Numbered from the stretch's first letter, positions 27,788 to 41,184 are shown. The stretch: DNA of 64,000 bases from Hymenolepis diminuta (GCA_900708905.1 CAADRB010000016.1:896513-960512); one strand, 5' to 3'. Notes: generated by a model from the sequence alone, not told the origin. Translations and numbers: made by a program.

Positions 27788-29514
27788 GACGGCCTGATCA
27801 AGCCAAAGATCTTGCTATTTTGATCAGTTGACCTTAGCTATAACACTGCAAGTTTTTTAATTCTCAGTAAAATTTCATGATTCAAAAGAAGCTATTGGGG
27901 TAAGAGAATTGGGAAGAATTTTCTAGTCTATTAATTTATTAATCACGCAGTTTTATTAGACTACTGCTTTAAAAAATGAATTTATAATTTATGCTGGATT
28001 CCAATATATTACGATTTGATAACCACTGTGTTTTGTAAAATTCAAAGTATCCACAAATTTGCATAAAAAGTTGGTATTTTTGATAATTTTGTCAAAAAGC
28101 CGTGTTAAAACATTGCATACCTAGCTCCGCTCTTGCTCAAATTCTCCTGAGGTTTAATTTTAGAGTTTGAAAATAGCAATCGAGGATTTTGGTTATTTCA
28201 ACCTTGACAGGATGGTCACCCCAAAAGTATTTTCGTGTTCGCTTGACCCGTTACTCTCTTTTCATTTCCCTTTAGGTTCTTTAAAATGCTTAGTAAATTT
28301 AAATGGTCTCAGGGCCAGAAATTTTTGTGAATTTTCAAATTTACACAATATTATTCGTCTGAAACTTTTCCTCGAGATTTTTGTTTAAGTTAATTCGGAA
28401 CTGCCAGGTATATGTGGAAGATCTATTTAACTTATTTGATTAAAAATAAAATGATTTCCTTAATATGATTGGATCAAAAAATATCGTTGCCGGATGTAGT
28501 TGGTGCAGGCCTAAAGGTTAATATTTTCCAATCTCAGCTTTCATCAATAATGCCTCCCAAGAATGGCATTATGCGCCAAAAGGCTATGTTACTAAATATA
28601 GCCTTTCACATTCACATCTGCACACACGCTGCATTTGCAAATCGATCTGGCCTGTTTCCTGGTGCTGATATAATTTGTTTTAATTCATTTATGCGTTTGT
28701 GAGAGGGAATTTTGAAAACGGGCTCATTCACATCGCTACACACACAAGTTTCGCATATCCATAATTAGCATATTCACTTTGCGAAAGTTAATATGTGGAC
28801 TTTTGTGAGGTGACGTTCACTTGCATACTAATTAAGGAATTCCCTAATCAGCTTTCGTTTGACTAATTTTAGAAAAAATTAGATTCGCTATTTATCTGTC
28901 TTTAACTACTTATTTTCAGCTTACGGTGTGGTGAATCAATTTATTAAATTTTCCAAGAACTAAGATTTTCGTTTATATTTCCCAAATGTTTCCTTACTAA
29001 TCTGTTCGCCACATGGCCCCCTGCGTCAATCATGACCCGCGATCAAGTAATCTGGACTGCACCAAGTACAAATAACTCAATGGTCTTTACTCACTGCATC
29101 AGCTTGCTCAAACGTTTGTATTACCACTATCTCCAACAGACCACTTTATCCCCCTCGTCTCCTATCTCAACAAATAGACTGTTGCTGGTAAAGTTTATTG
29201 ATTGCGATCGTTTTCTTCCTCTATCTTGCTGTCCTAGCAAAAATAGTTAGAAGATAGCAGTGAAACCTGTAAAATAGCTATGGGCAAATATCAGATACCT
29301 AGCTACTTCTCCTCCTTCTAAATCGGCTCGATAAATCATAATGTCGTCAATACATAAACTCAACATCTTCATTCATTTATCACATTTTTCAAACTTCGTT
29401 CATAACATATACTACTTGTCAGTTTAATTTCAAAACTTTTTAATGGGAAAAAATTCTAACTCTTGAGTGAAACCAGCTTATGGAGTTCTGCTATCGTAAA
29501 ATTTTAAACTTTTT

Positions 29515-29905
29515 CAACTCTGCCATGTTAAAACTGTAAGTTGCTGAATGTCATGCAGATTCATTTTGACTTCTCAGCTAATGGAAGAAAAAATGAATTA
29601 CAGTAGCGAGACAGACCCTTCTTTGTTACAAAAATACGGTGTTTAGGGACTGAACAATTTAGGCAAACGCTTCCTGGAGTCCAGTGGAGGAAATCATTAA
29701 ATTCTAATTCTGAAACGTAAGTAACAATTTAGTAACTTTTGTACAACCCTAATCCAAAAATCGAATGACGTAAACTCTTTCGTACCCTGAATCATTTCAA
29801 CCTCCTCCCTCCATTATAATGCATCGCACTTTCAGTTACCCTACTTCAGCTGATTCCCGCAATTAATAATTGTATTATTTTATATTACTACGAGTAATGA
29901 TAATA
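29515..29905 (+). repeat. Dispersed repeat family C, copy (+)
   Basis: Has CTCTGCCATGTTAAAACTG, TAGCGAGACAGACCCTTCTTT, ATCCAAAAATCGAATGACGT (also in the copy at 20050) and the right end CAGCTGATTCCCGCAATTAATAATTG with GAGTAATGATAAT. Confidence 0.5.
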
Positions 29906-32900
29906 CAACTTTTCTATTCAAGTAAAGTTTAGGTATTACTAAAATAGAGAGAATCTTCCTAATTTGTGCAAAGCATTTGCTATGAGAAAGCTCCACTTCA
30001 GGAGGTATCAAAAACTTGCCAAGCTGTTTTTCTTTCCACCTCAACAAATTTTGCTACTAGCAGATAGGAATAAGTAGAAATACTGTTACAGTTTTTCAAG
30101 GGGAAAGGTGCATGTGGATGGAACGTTTTGCTCCTGAAAACTACTATCCAATTAAACGTTTAACTGGTTATTTTGAAAGCTTAGCTCCACTCAAATGCTC
30201 CTAAAAATCTCTAGTTTCTAAGACTGGAAAGGCTGTGCAGCTATGCGGTATGCGCGAAGAAATTCCCGTCAATTTTTCCCCCTCAGTGAAAACTATATAT
30301 TCCCTGGCCAAATTGTGCCTTTGATACAAAATTTAATGCAAATGAACAAAGTGAATATTAGAAGAAAACAGTAAAAACGCATTAGCCTAATGTTTATTAG
30401 CTGAGGAGTAGAAAACTGGTTTAAACTTATTACCAATCGTAAACATAAACCAAGGTCACAACAAGGTACACAAAAAAACTAGGTACACTAGCTTTTTAGC
30501 TGTTGGACCTTTTCTTTTGTACCCAAATATACTTCATTTATCTTAAAATATCTCTGCAAATTTTTGTAAAGAGTACCTATGATTACAATTTCCTGAATCC
30601 TAATTTCATTCATTCGCGTGAATGCGTAATCAAACGCCATTTCCACCTAATATCCTATTTGAGCAAAAATTACAAAAACCTTTAAGATTTTGACCTTGCG
30701 AAACAGCTTTCCATCCAAACAAATTGTTTGCTTTTTACTTTCTTTGTTGCCATGTCGCCTGTTAGCTATCCATTAAAATATGCCTTCCCTCCCAGCGCAC
30801 ATGTCACATCCACAATGCCGTTTCTCCATCATTCAACTTAAATGCATCATTCAGAGCCGCCTTGAGAAAGTTAATCAAAAAATCTATTTAAGCGATTACA
30901 TCTTTCCTCTGGATGCCGTTCTACTTTCCGGAAAGAAATAATAACTTAAGTGACATCAACATCAGTTTTTTAGTTTGGAGTTGGAGACATTAAAATTATC
31001 AGACACTCAGAGGACACTAAGTTCATCCTTCACTTCTGTCAGTCCAGGGGTCACAAAATCAATGCTGAAAAATGGAGGGAGGCGCAACGCGAAGCTTCCA
31101 TTTACACAAGTCAAATATTGTTAACACTTATCCTAATCGGGCTTTAATCATACACAAAGTCACTTGGGAATACGACAGCTTTTAACCCTCAAACTCTTTT
31201 AATTAGCAGCAAATTCTCTGAAACGTATTTTCTGATTTGACATATATCAAAGAGCAGATGAACTCCACTCTCTAAAACCTAAGCATTTGGAAGGATTTAG
31301 AAGGAAGGAAAGAAGTCACTTTTGTCATTATAGAAGTTTTGGAAAGATTAGCTAAATCGATTCCAAGCTGATTCAAATGTTAAATTTAAATTTAGTTTTA
31401 CTGTGAATTTTAAATTTTGTTGCCTGGTTGCCATTTCAGTCATCCTTTAGATTATATTAACTTAAATTTTTTCCTGATTTATAATAACAATAATAATAAA
31501 ATCTCAAATTCTGGTTCTTCATCGATGAAATTGAATTTGGAAAATTCTGAAGAATCAAGCAGATTCCACAGAAATTATTTGGAATCCCGGATTTCATTGT
31601 TTGGTGGCTTGGTCTACTGATTATTGTTGGTTCTTGAAAATGAAGATTTCTCATTTTTATGCAATCAACGACCCAGCAAATTAATCACCAACTTTAATAC
31701 GTAGGATGCTATTTCATATAACTGATGACGCAGATAAGATTTTGTTGAGTAACAAGTTTTCGTCCTTATTCGACTGTGTCAGAGCTGCGTGGGATATAGT
31801 TGGCAGCCTGCATCGTATAAATGGCCGCATACCGTCATTTTGATGTGGCGACGCACATGCACGTACAAGCCTTGCTAGAAACATGTAAGTCATCTTGGCC
31901 ATTAGAAAAAAATTTTTGCTATGCTATGCCAATTAACGCCTCTGTAACCATAAATATATCATTGTTACCACCTCCAAATCTTCTTAACCTTGCCAATTAC
32001 TCAGTGAGACCGATATGACCTTTTTTTAAAAGCAAGCTTAAGAAAGTGCTTTTAACTTTCAAAAAAAACAAAATTTATATCAATTTTTACAAGTCTGCCT
32101 GAAAATCACAGGGTGAGATAAAGTAGCCTCAATAACGTCTGGAGCGATGTAGAAATCTTTACCGCAAAATGAGATCCCCCAATTTATGTTGCCCCTTCAC
32201 TATATGAATATTCTATTGAAAGACGCAGGCTTTCTTTTCAGATAGTATCGTAGATACAGTCTTTATTCGAGAAAACTCAATAGATATAGAAGTATTCGAG
32301 ACAAAATGCAAAATTTGCAGCAAAATTAAATTTGATGAAAATATTTCTTCATGGAGATGGCATTTTCGTGTGTTATTCTAAATGTTATAGTCTCAAAAAA
32401 TTTTGAATGTTTTCAATCCTAGAAGCCTATTTTAAAAACCAGTACGTGTGACTTGCTTAAAAAACGCTGCATCACAATTAAAATGCACCGACGGTGAAAT
32501 TTGAAATTTGAAAAATCCTTTAGGCTCTACCATTGACCGCAAATATGTGAACTTTGGTTACTCTTAGTAGAAAAGTTATTTGCCCCGTTGTTTCGATAGC
32601 GTTGAAAGTACTACCTAGAGACGAATACTATCTCCTTTGAAGTTTACAAAACTTGTTCACTTCACTTCTTCCAAAATTTATGAAGTTAAGTCCGAAAACC
32701 AAGTATTTGAGCGCGAACATAGAGAAGGACCATTAGAGATGTACAGGCTCAGATCGATGCAAAGTCTGTCAAGTATTATCACCCACAAATCATTACCACA
32801 GGTTCTGTAATGGCGTCAAGGAAACTGCAGGTTCATTTTAATGAGAATCTTATACTATCCATTAATCGTTTCACATTAATATACTATGGATTTGAATATC

Positions 32901-35439
32901 GAATAATTGATTAATTGACTTAATTATCGTTCATTAAATCTCTTTTAATAATTTTCTTTTCTGTTTTCATTAAAATTTGGTCCCTGATTCATATATTTCC
33001 TAATCTAGGTAGGTCATATTTGACTTCAGTAGGACCGATTTCTTAAAAAATAACAATTTGGAGCAACTAACGAAATAAGATCCTCTATTTCCTCGTGGAT
33101 GAAATGATCGCATCAAAATGTGGTTTACTTTTACATATCTGCGTTTTGAATTATTTCTTAAACTTAAAATTTTTGATTTTATAAAATCCATATTTTTGCC
33201 GCAGTAACTTATCGCTGGAAAATTTACAGGCTAATTTCGTATTCTCCTTAGTGTTTCAATTCTGCCGCCAGATCAATTTACCCACAGTTTTGACGTCGCC
33301 ATGGCGAAATTCCAAAGAGGAAAATGGGAGGAATTTCCTGACTGCATATTTGAGACTGGAAAGGATAGTTAGCTTTTCACTCGCAAACCAGTAGAGAAAC
33401 AATGGTTTTTAGAGAGCCTTTGGATACTTTTAACATCTGCTCTAAAATTGCTCGTATACTTGTGATATCAAATTCAACCTTTAAGGGAATAATGTTTAAA
33501 TATAGTTTAACTTAATGAAATAGTTAATGAGGGAGTAATGGGACTTGTACGGGAAGAATTCCTAGACAGCTAGTGATTCATCACATCTCGAATGCTAAAT
33601 AGGTGCACATATTTTCTCAATACGAAACCGTCGGTTGAGCTAAATGCCTTCTTCTTTCCACCTCCAGTGGTTAGAATAGTCTGTAACTTTATTAAGAGAC
33701 AACTGAGCACTATATTAGTAATTTGAAAGTTCTTATAGGTACCTAGGTACTTGAAAGTGCCTTCAAATTAAGAAGTCTATTAAGTTTTCTTCATTGAAGC
33801 CTTTTCTAGAGAAATCTACTGACCTAGCTTATCACAAGTCATGATGCTAGGGGAGACAGGAAAGACTGTTATCAGATACAACTACATTCTCCAAGTGTAG
33901 ATAAGCCGTTTAAGTGATTAGCTTCACAAGGATCTTGATAGATTTTACCGTTAATCTAAGTAGCAATTATACACATTTTGAAGTTAGTCTAAGTCTTACA
34001 GGCTGCTGTTTGACTCCACAGATTTAGCCCTTTACAGTTGGTGTCTAATGCACAATAGTTTGTAGACTGATCGGCATTTTTTTTCCACCAGATGATTTTG
34101 TTGAAGGTTAAGATGATGATGTCGCCTTCTGCTGAAAGTGAATCTTCAATTGTGACCTAGTGGTCTCTGAAACAAAAACAGATTTATGATCTAAACTACT
34201 TCCCGAATATAAGTGAAAATCCCTACATCTTATCATAAATTGAACCAGAAGAGATCGATTCCTTATTTCTTTCATCAGATTTTGCCTCCCCTCTTTTTAA
34301 AATTGAAGTGCCAAAAGTCCTACGAGCAATTATATATATATTTGTTAATAATTGTTATTAATAACTCTCATGGATTACCCTTTTTGTATGCTTTTCTAAA
34401 ATGCTGTCAAATAGTGGGTCGATTGAAATGTTTTCAGCACGCAATTTCAATTTCAATTTTAAACAATTTCCCATTAAATTTTCCTTAATTAATATTTATC
34501 TCCAATTTTCAATCATTTCTCAATGAGACTTTTATGCAATTTTCCTCAGTGACCAGATAAAATTCTTGGCCCGAGAAATCTATTTCTGAGCCAGGTAGCT
34601 TTGTTTAATATAATAATTTATTCTACTAAATAATATTTTTTTCCTTCTAAATCGACTTGTTTTCGTTGTCGCTTAATTCTGATTTTGTCACTAATTCCAG
34701 ATGTCCTTATTATAAGTGATCTGGATATTGCTGGGTTTCTGAACGACTTTTCAAAAGTCACTAAGCCGATGAGCTCTTGTCAACTGGCACACACATCGGG
34801 TTACAACACGTCCAAGCACGCAGGTTCCTGTATTCCGATTTTCTTGCAAACATCCCTGATTACCACACTGCCTGTTTGTATTACTTTGATTGCTGGCTTA
34901 TGTCAGTAGCAGCATTGGATACAGCTACATAAACCTTGCTTCTAAAACCACAATCGCCTAGTTACCAAGAGAGCATTCTGCCTAGTGCATATTGAAATTC
35001 ACAAAGACGATGTCCGGAAATCTTTATTCTGGACAAGCTAATATCTTGGTCTGGACTAACCTTCTAACTAAAGTACTTTTTTTCCATATTTTTAATTAAA
35101 AACAACACAAAAATGTGGATTGTTAAAGATACGTTCTCTCTGGGTCTTCTGGGATTTCCAGATCTTCTGTACGCAGATCGCGTTAGACTACTATTATGTT
35201 ATACGTAAGACACATCCTACTTTTTCTCAATTATCAAGCTCCTTTAGATAGAGCTCTTCTTTTACTTCTAAATCATTTTTCATTTAATTACTGTGAAGAC
35301 GGTGACCTATTGATTTGCCTGAAAAAGGTTATCGGTTCATGGTATTTAGGTAGTACTGATGAATGTTGAGCGATAATAGTTAAACAACTGTTCATCAAAG
35401 AAGCAGAGAAGAATTTGCAGCCTCAATCATCGAGTTTAA

Positions 35440-35620
35440 CTTGGGTTTATTGTGCAGCGGTTAACGTGTTTGTCTGCGATATTAGAAGTCGTCGATATTC
35501 AGTGAGTCTAATGGTTAAGTTGGGCTAAAAAGGGAGTTGATGAAAATCGATTTTTCAACGGCGAGGCTCCGTGATGATGTTTTTCTACCCAAGATTATTG
35601 GTGAAAATGCCTTTTCCTAG
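35440..35620 (+). mobile_element. SINE-like family D, copy 2
   Basis: Head GTGCAGCGGTTAACGTGTTTGTC is close to copy 1; the B-box region (GTCGTCGATATTCAGTG) is decayed. The body ends with GAGGCTCCGTGATGATG and CTACCCAAGAT, also seen in copies 3 and 4. Confidence 0.4.
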
Positions 35621-36654
35621 ATGGATCTGAAAATTATTACATTATATAAAAAGTGAAAAATAAATTTCACTTTGATAAATTTGTTTTGATTAATGCCTCC
35701 TCGCTTATAGGAACTTCTTGGCTTGAGGTGTCAGATAACATTTGCTTTAGTTTAAACTTTCTTTGGAAGACCAGTAACAGTGTGTATATGATAAAAATGA
35801 GTTCAGATTTGATGAGTTTGGGGGCATTTTAAAAAATGAACTGGCTAAGGACGTGAGATTTTCTTGGGTGGGATAGTATCCTCGATAATTAGCCGCTGAA
35901 CTTGGTAATAGGCTGCCTAAGCACAGGAGATCTGTTTTTGTCTTCAAATGCAACAAAATTCTTTTTTTTCCGACTGATGGAAAATAAATATAATAGCAAA
36001 GCCACTTTCGGTTCTGCAGTCCTGCAATAATTGTCAGAACCGCTTGTTATTTACAGCAGAATACCATTGGCGCTTCCTGTTGCTACGTGGAATGTTCACA
36101 GTATTAAATTACTAACTATATAGCCTGGAACGCCTAGAACTTTATTCCAGATGCGCTCAATGCTGACTGAGTCAGTAGATATAAGATGAGGACTATCCTT
36201 TTAGGGCAAATAGTTCACTTAGATTAAGGTTAGCAGATTTATGCACCATAAAGAGAGCAGTGGATAGATTGTTTGTCGGTTAGTAGAGCCACCAAGAGCT
36301 TGAGACATGAAATTTATGTGAACATTAGTCACAAAAACTCCTTGAATTGCCCATCTTTATGAGATTTTTATGCCAACCTCCCTAAAAGCCGAAAATAAAA
36401 CCAATATGCTCCAATTTGTCAGTGACGAATCTCAATAAATGGTGGATATTACTTAATTTAAAGTAAGCTACGTTTCATAAACTACCAATAAACCAGACAC
36501 AGAGTTAATGTCTAGTTAGCAGTAGGAAACGAGGTTAATAATGAAATCATAAACAGTATCACAATATGATTGTCTAATGCTATTGATTCAATAAGCAAGA
36601 AGCGGTAGCGCAAATGAATAAACGCGTAACTAGGCCGGCAATTATTTAAAAACC

Positions 36655-36850
36655 AAAATGAGTGGAGCAGTGATGAACGTACTCGTCTTAGAAGTGAGTG
36701 GTTATGGTTCGAAGTCTATCGACGCACATCAATGAATGGAATGACTGACCGTATTAACTGCATCAGGGAGAGGCAGGCAGAATTTGGATTTCTCAGAAGA
36801 GCAGCTCCATGATGCTACCAATCTAATCAAGACGAGTGTTGAGAAACTGT
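36655..36850 (+). mobile_element. SINE-like family D, copy 3
   Basis: Head GGAGCAGTGATGAACGTACTCGTC with a good B box GGTTCGAAGTCTATCG. The body has GAATGGAATGACTGACCG, then CAGCTCCATGATGCTACCAAT near its end, shared with copies 2 and 4. Confidence 0.45.
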
Positions 36851-37068
36851 ATTCTAACATCAAATAAATGAAAATTTTAAAGCATAATTCTTAAATACCC
36901 TACTTAATTATTATTTTAGATCCTTCATCAACCCTTTTGACCTTTCTGTGTCACTCGTTTTAATCGGCGTCATTGCAATCATTACCGCATGTCTGTGATT
37001 GACTACATTACACACTGAGGTCATATCAAATCCCATTCGTAATCGGTTGATCAAAATGTGACTGATTA

Positions 37069-37356
37069 CTGGAATCAGTGGGTAATCTGAATGACCTCTC
37101 CACTTTTATTAAGGATAGCAGCGTAAACACTACAGGAATCAACGCCACTGCTACACATCATTCTGCCTCCACATCATTCTTTCACCAACCATCCTCTCCA
37201 TCGCAGTCGTTGTTTCAACAAAGTCCATATCCAGCTGTTCCCAATCCTTTTTACACTAATCTGAGATATTTAGGTCTCTACAAAATCTTCGCCACACAGT
37301 CGATTTCAAGCTACCTCTCTTTTTACACTTCACAAAAAACACCTTATCAAAAGTGA
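37069..37356 (+). CDS. Orphan Ser/Thr/Pro/Gln-rich open frame
   Basis: Not recognised. About 93 codons to a TGA at 37354-37356. The central part (HSASTSFFHQPSSPSQSLFQ and on to PYPAVPNPFY) has the composition of a disordered activation segment of a transcription factor. There is no in-frame ATG at the start; AG at 37075-37076 could serve as an acceptor but lacks a good pyrimidine tract. The flank 36930-37060 is less AT-rich than average. No neighbouring exon was found, so the call is weak. Confidence 0.2.
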   Translation: MESVGNLNDLSTFIKDSSVNTTGINATATHHSASTSFFHQPSSPSQSLFQQSPYPAVPNPFYTNLRYLGLYKIFATQSISSYLSFYTSQKTPYQK

Positions 37357-39772
37357 AATAAGATTTGCTGAGAGATTTTTTCATTAATTGTAACACTTAA
37401 GGAGAAATCTGCACCCCAAATTCTTATTTTTATCGTCTCTGTCCTTTTCATTTCGTAGTAGTTAAAATATCAAATCAGATACATCTATGCATCTGCTTTT
37501 ATTAAATAATTTTTCCTCAGTTGTCGCGAGAAATCATTAGATTCTTTAATTAGAGTGTTGACAAAGAATAAAATAACGTTTGAAAGAGAAATTTCAAAAT
37601 CAGTTGGTGAACAAAAAATTAATTCTAAAAAATAAATTTGCGTGCAATTGCATGAAATGTAAAGAAGTAAAAAGAGGATTCATTCTTTGGCCTTCGATTT
37701 CTTTAACATAATAGAAAACGTCTCGATATTCTGATTTTTCTTGTCCTCAGAATAGTTTATATTAAAATTATTATCTAATTATCTATCTAAATTGTGTATT
37801 TTGATGAGATGAAAGCTAATTTGTTTACTAAAAGTCAACATATGATTTAAATGTCAAATAAAGAGACTGTAAACAGATTCACAGCGGGAGATATTAATCA
37901 CATATTTTGTAAACTTGAAGTGCCACTCATCATATTTGCGGCGGTCTCTCATGGTAATAAGAATTTTATATTCTGTCTTAGATTTGAGATCCAGAATTAG
38001 TCATAGTAACTCACCTTTGTTTAAGACACTTTCCGGCCTTCTGACTTAAGGTACAATGGGGCCTGCAATTTGGCGGCTTGAGATGATGGATTTTTGACAT
38101 GCCAGAATTCACGCTTAGTAGCTTAATACTGAAACAATTGAAACCTCTAATTCTGTGCCGCGACAAAGTAAAAGTTTTCCAGAAAAGAGAAATCAGCAAA
38201 TAAATAAAATCCAATCTTACTGCTAAATAAAGCTCGACCTTTAAAAGTTTTCCCTTCTTCTGCCCGGTGAATATAATCTTAAAGGCTATAATTGATGGTG
38301 ACCTAATATTCTATTCATATATATAATATTTAATTTATTTCCTAAGGCAGAGAAACAAATGTTCAATTTTTCATCGTAAAAAGAATCTGAAAACGTCAAA
38401 AGATTCATAAAAATCTGAAATTCTGATTCGGAGTTTGTATTCTCTTCCGCAGCCATGATTCCCGCTTTCGGTTTAATATTCTAACGTTCAAAATTGAGGT
38501 TTCCCCGTGTTTCCTGGGTTTTTATGTTTGATGCTTCCAGATCTTATTGATCTGCAGGTTACTGGAGGTATTTGGAGGTAAGAGCTAACATGATTTTAAC
38601 GTTGCAGAGTTTACAAGAGCAAACTCCAGATGAGTTTTGATATTTTTTCTGCTGCTTACAACTTCAGATAAACAGATTTGAAAATGTATTGTGAAGATAA
38701 CGCAAACTGGTTCCTTTATTGACTTTCACCGGGTCGATCAGTTTTTTTCCATCGTCAGAGTTTTGAACTCCTATTCAATCGCAGTTTTTAGTTCACTGGT
38801 TGCTATTTCTCATGTGTTTTCTTTTTACGTCCTTTTACTTATTAATAATAGGTGTACCTATTTAAAAATCGTATCACTGAAATGGATTGAACATATGGAT
38901 ACATAGTTTTCAATTATTGGCAACCGATGGAGTCGCCAGCGAAACATCAGGCTATTTCGTATATTCTTCAGTTTGATTTCTTTCTCAGCTCTAACTTTGA
39001 AAATTTCCATTTAAATGTCACATTCATAGAGGTATTTTTTGCAATTCTATCTATTTCTTTAAATTTCGTGTTTCATGGGACAACCTTGAATGTGGAAAAA
39101 CTTACACCCCGCAGCAGAAAGTTAGGGGTATGGTTTTCATAGCCAAGTTCTCTTTTCAATCGCATTAAATGAAGACACTTGAGGCCAACGAACTTCGCTA
39201 CCGTTCGAGTAGCAGTCAGTATTTTCTAACTCTACTTCAGGTCATTTGATCTCATTTCTGTATTTGAGCAATTGGAAAGGGCTATGAGCTACCTTATTAC
39301 CTCTACCCTGCATTGGTCTCTATCTAATCCAGGAAAGGTGATCAATAAACGCAAACTACATAACTGATCCAATTTAATTCTATTCACAAACACAACATCT
39401 ATTAATGATATAGTGATATTACTAAAAATTATGCCAATATCTCGGTTCCTTTTGCATGAAAAAGATCACAACATGACCTTTCTGGTTTTCTTGTTTTTTG
39501 CAGACGTGCAATACAATCACTGTTAATACTTTTGGCAGTAGAAATTTTCGCTTTCTGATTATCGACCTCCTTTCCAGGTTTCAGAGAAAACTATTTATCA
39601 ACCATGTAATACAAAGGTATGTCAAAGTTAGATCTTCTAATAATCAATGGGGTGCATATAATTAAGTATAATAATTTAATTTTTAAAAAATTATTCTTTT
39701 ACTATTAAATCAATAAAAATAATTACCAATTCTTTAGATGAGAATAATATTAAATTTATTAAAAAGTGTATT

Positions 39773-39807
39773 TATATATAATATATATATATATATATGT
39801 GTGTGTG
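39773..39807. repeat. (AT)n(GT)n compound microsatellite
   Basis: TATATA stretch of about 26 bases followed by GTGTGTGTG. No gene nearby. Confidence 0.95.
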
Positions 39808-40537
39808 CATTTTTTATTTGTATAGTTATATTTGTAATGTGGCTTTGATCTCATAGGAGTTCTTCTAACAACTGGAACAAATTAGGTTGGATATTCTATA
39901 GAAGCCTTTATCGAATGAAGGGACTAGAAGTTAGGTTGGACAAATAGGTACTGGACTACTAGAATTGATTGAGAGTGGAAAAGGAGGATGAAGTAGGAGG
40001 GAGATTTGGGAGGAAAGAGGAGCTTCAATACCGAGAGAGTACATTTGGATTGTGATAGACAGGTGGAGTAAGTTAGGCTCTGAAACACTCATGGCCTTTA
40101 TTCTATGTGACTCATTGTATGATTGTAGGATGGGCAATTAACTAACTGACAAATATGTTTGAATCAGTATGGGCGCAATACATAGAGAGACAAAGCAAAC
40201 CTATATCAGTTTGCGCAGGTACTTTGAACACTGATATAATAAAAGATATTATTTTTCGCATCTTTAATCAAACAAATATATTTGTTGTGATCACCTGTTG
40301 GGACTCCAACATGATCTAGGACATAACCTGCTATAATGCCTGTCTTGATCACCTGTCGGGACCTTCACACGGCCTCCAATCCGCTTGCTGTATTGCACTT
40401 CAACCATCATCCGCACTCTCTCTTCCTCTTGGTCCCTATACCTCTTCGAATAAACTCTTCGCATCAGTGTCCCCCTCTTCTCCCCATCTTGTTTCGTGAT
40501 GGAGATTGATAAAAGTAAGGAGGGAATAGCTAGATGT

Positions 40538-40637
40538 TGTAGCGGGCCTGTCAGGGTCACCAATTTGTAGCGTGCCACCAGATTGTTGAGGGTCACCAAT
40601 TTGTAGAGGTCCTGCTAGGGTCGCCAGTATGTAGCGG
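40538..40637 (-). repeat. Tandem primer-binding-site-like modules, copy 3
   Basis: Three units are visible on the minus strand: TGGCGACCCTAGCAGGACC, TGGTGACCCTCAACA, and TGGTGACCCTGACAGGCC. They are spaced by CTACA-containing linkers and end at GCTACAACATC. There is one unit more than in copy 1, so the module number varies between copies. Confidence 0.6.
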
Positions 40638-40904
40638 CAGATGGCTAACAGTAAACGAAGGATAAAGAACACCAAGGATTGTGTAGACCAGGTTATATTG
40701 AGTAAGCTCAGTACAAAGTCTCAAGGGAAATTAGGGAACTGGAGGATGTGACAACGAGAGATGTGCCTGGCGAGCTGTGGTCCAGCTGGGGTCCACCCTG
40801 TATCCTGTGAGTGTGTACTGGAGGCTATTTATAATCAACACTTTGGGTGAGGACACGCATAAGGATATGGTTGCATGCGTGCTTAATTGGTCGGAATGAT
40901 TGTA

Positions 40905-41184
40905 NNNNNNNNNNNNNNNNNNNNNNNNNNNNNNNNNNNNNNNNNNNNNNNNNNNNNNNNNNNNNNNNNNNNNNNNNNNNNNNNNNNNNNNNNNNNNNNN
41001 NNNNNNNNNNNNNNNNNNNNNNNNNNNNNNNNNNNNNNNNNNNNNNNNNNNNNNNNNNNNNNNNNNNNNNNNNNNNNNNNNNNNNNNNNNNNNNNNNNNN
41101 NNNNNNNNNNNNNNNNNNNNNNNNNNNNNNNNNNNNNNNNNNNNNNNNNNNNNNNNNNNNNNNNNNNNNNNNNNNNNNNNNNNN
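40905..41184. other. Assembly gap, 280 N, inside an LTR
   Basis: A run of 280 N within LTR family A copy 3. In copy 1 the matching stretch is only about 40-50 bp (near 13258-13300). Frames reported across this gap would be artefacts. Confidence 0.99.

Larger units (their letters stand above)
18970..29514. other. Gene-free stretch carrying family C repeats
   Basis: Apart from the repeats and the orphan frames listed, no gene is supported. 20740-21240 is less AT-rich than average but has no long frame and may be a decayed element. 24849-24856 is another TGACGTCA. 28470-28840 has a cluster of transcription-factor-like sites. Forward and reverse frames over 22235-22487 mirror each other and look like chance. 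Confidence 0.5.
29906..39772. other. Gene-free stretch with SINE-like repeats
   Basis: No supported gene apart from one orphan frame (37069-37356). 30750-31080 and 36930-37060 are less AT-rich than average without clear coding potential. Short frames near 34685-34909 and 38691-39142 match nothing known and lack splice partners. Confidence 0.5.

Noticed and set aside
40291..40675. Minus-strand frames of 79 and 102 codons as genes (gag candidates)
   Set aside because: They read through the primer-site modules and leader of LTR family A copy 3 and have no gag, zinc-knuckle or other motif.
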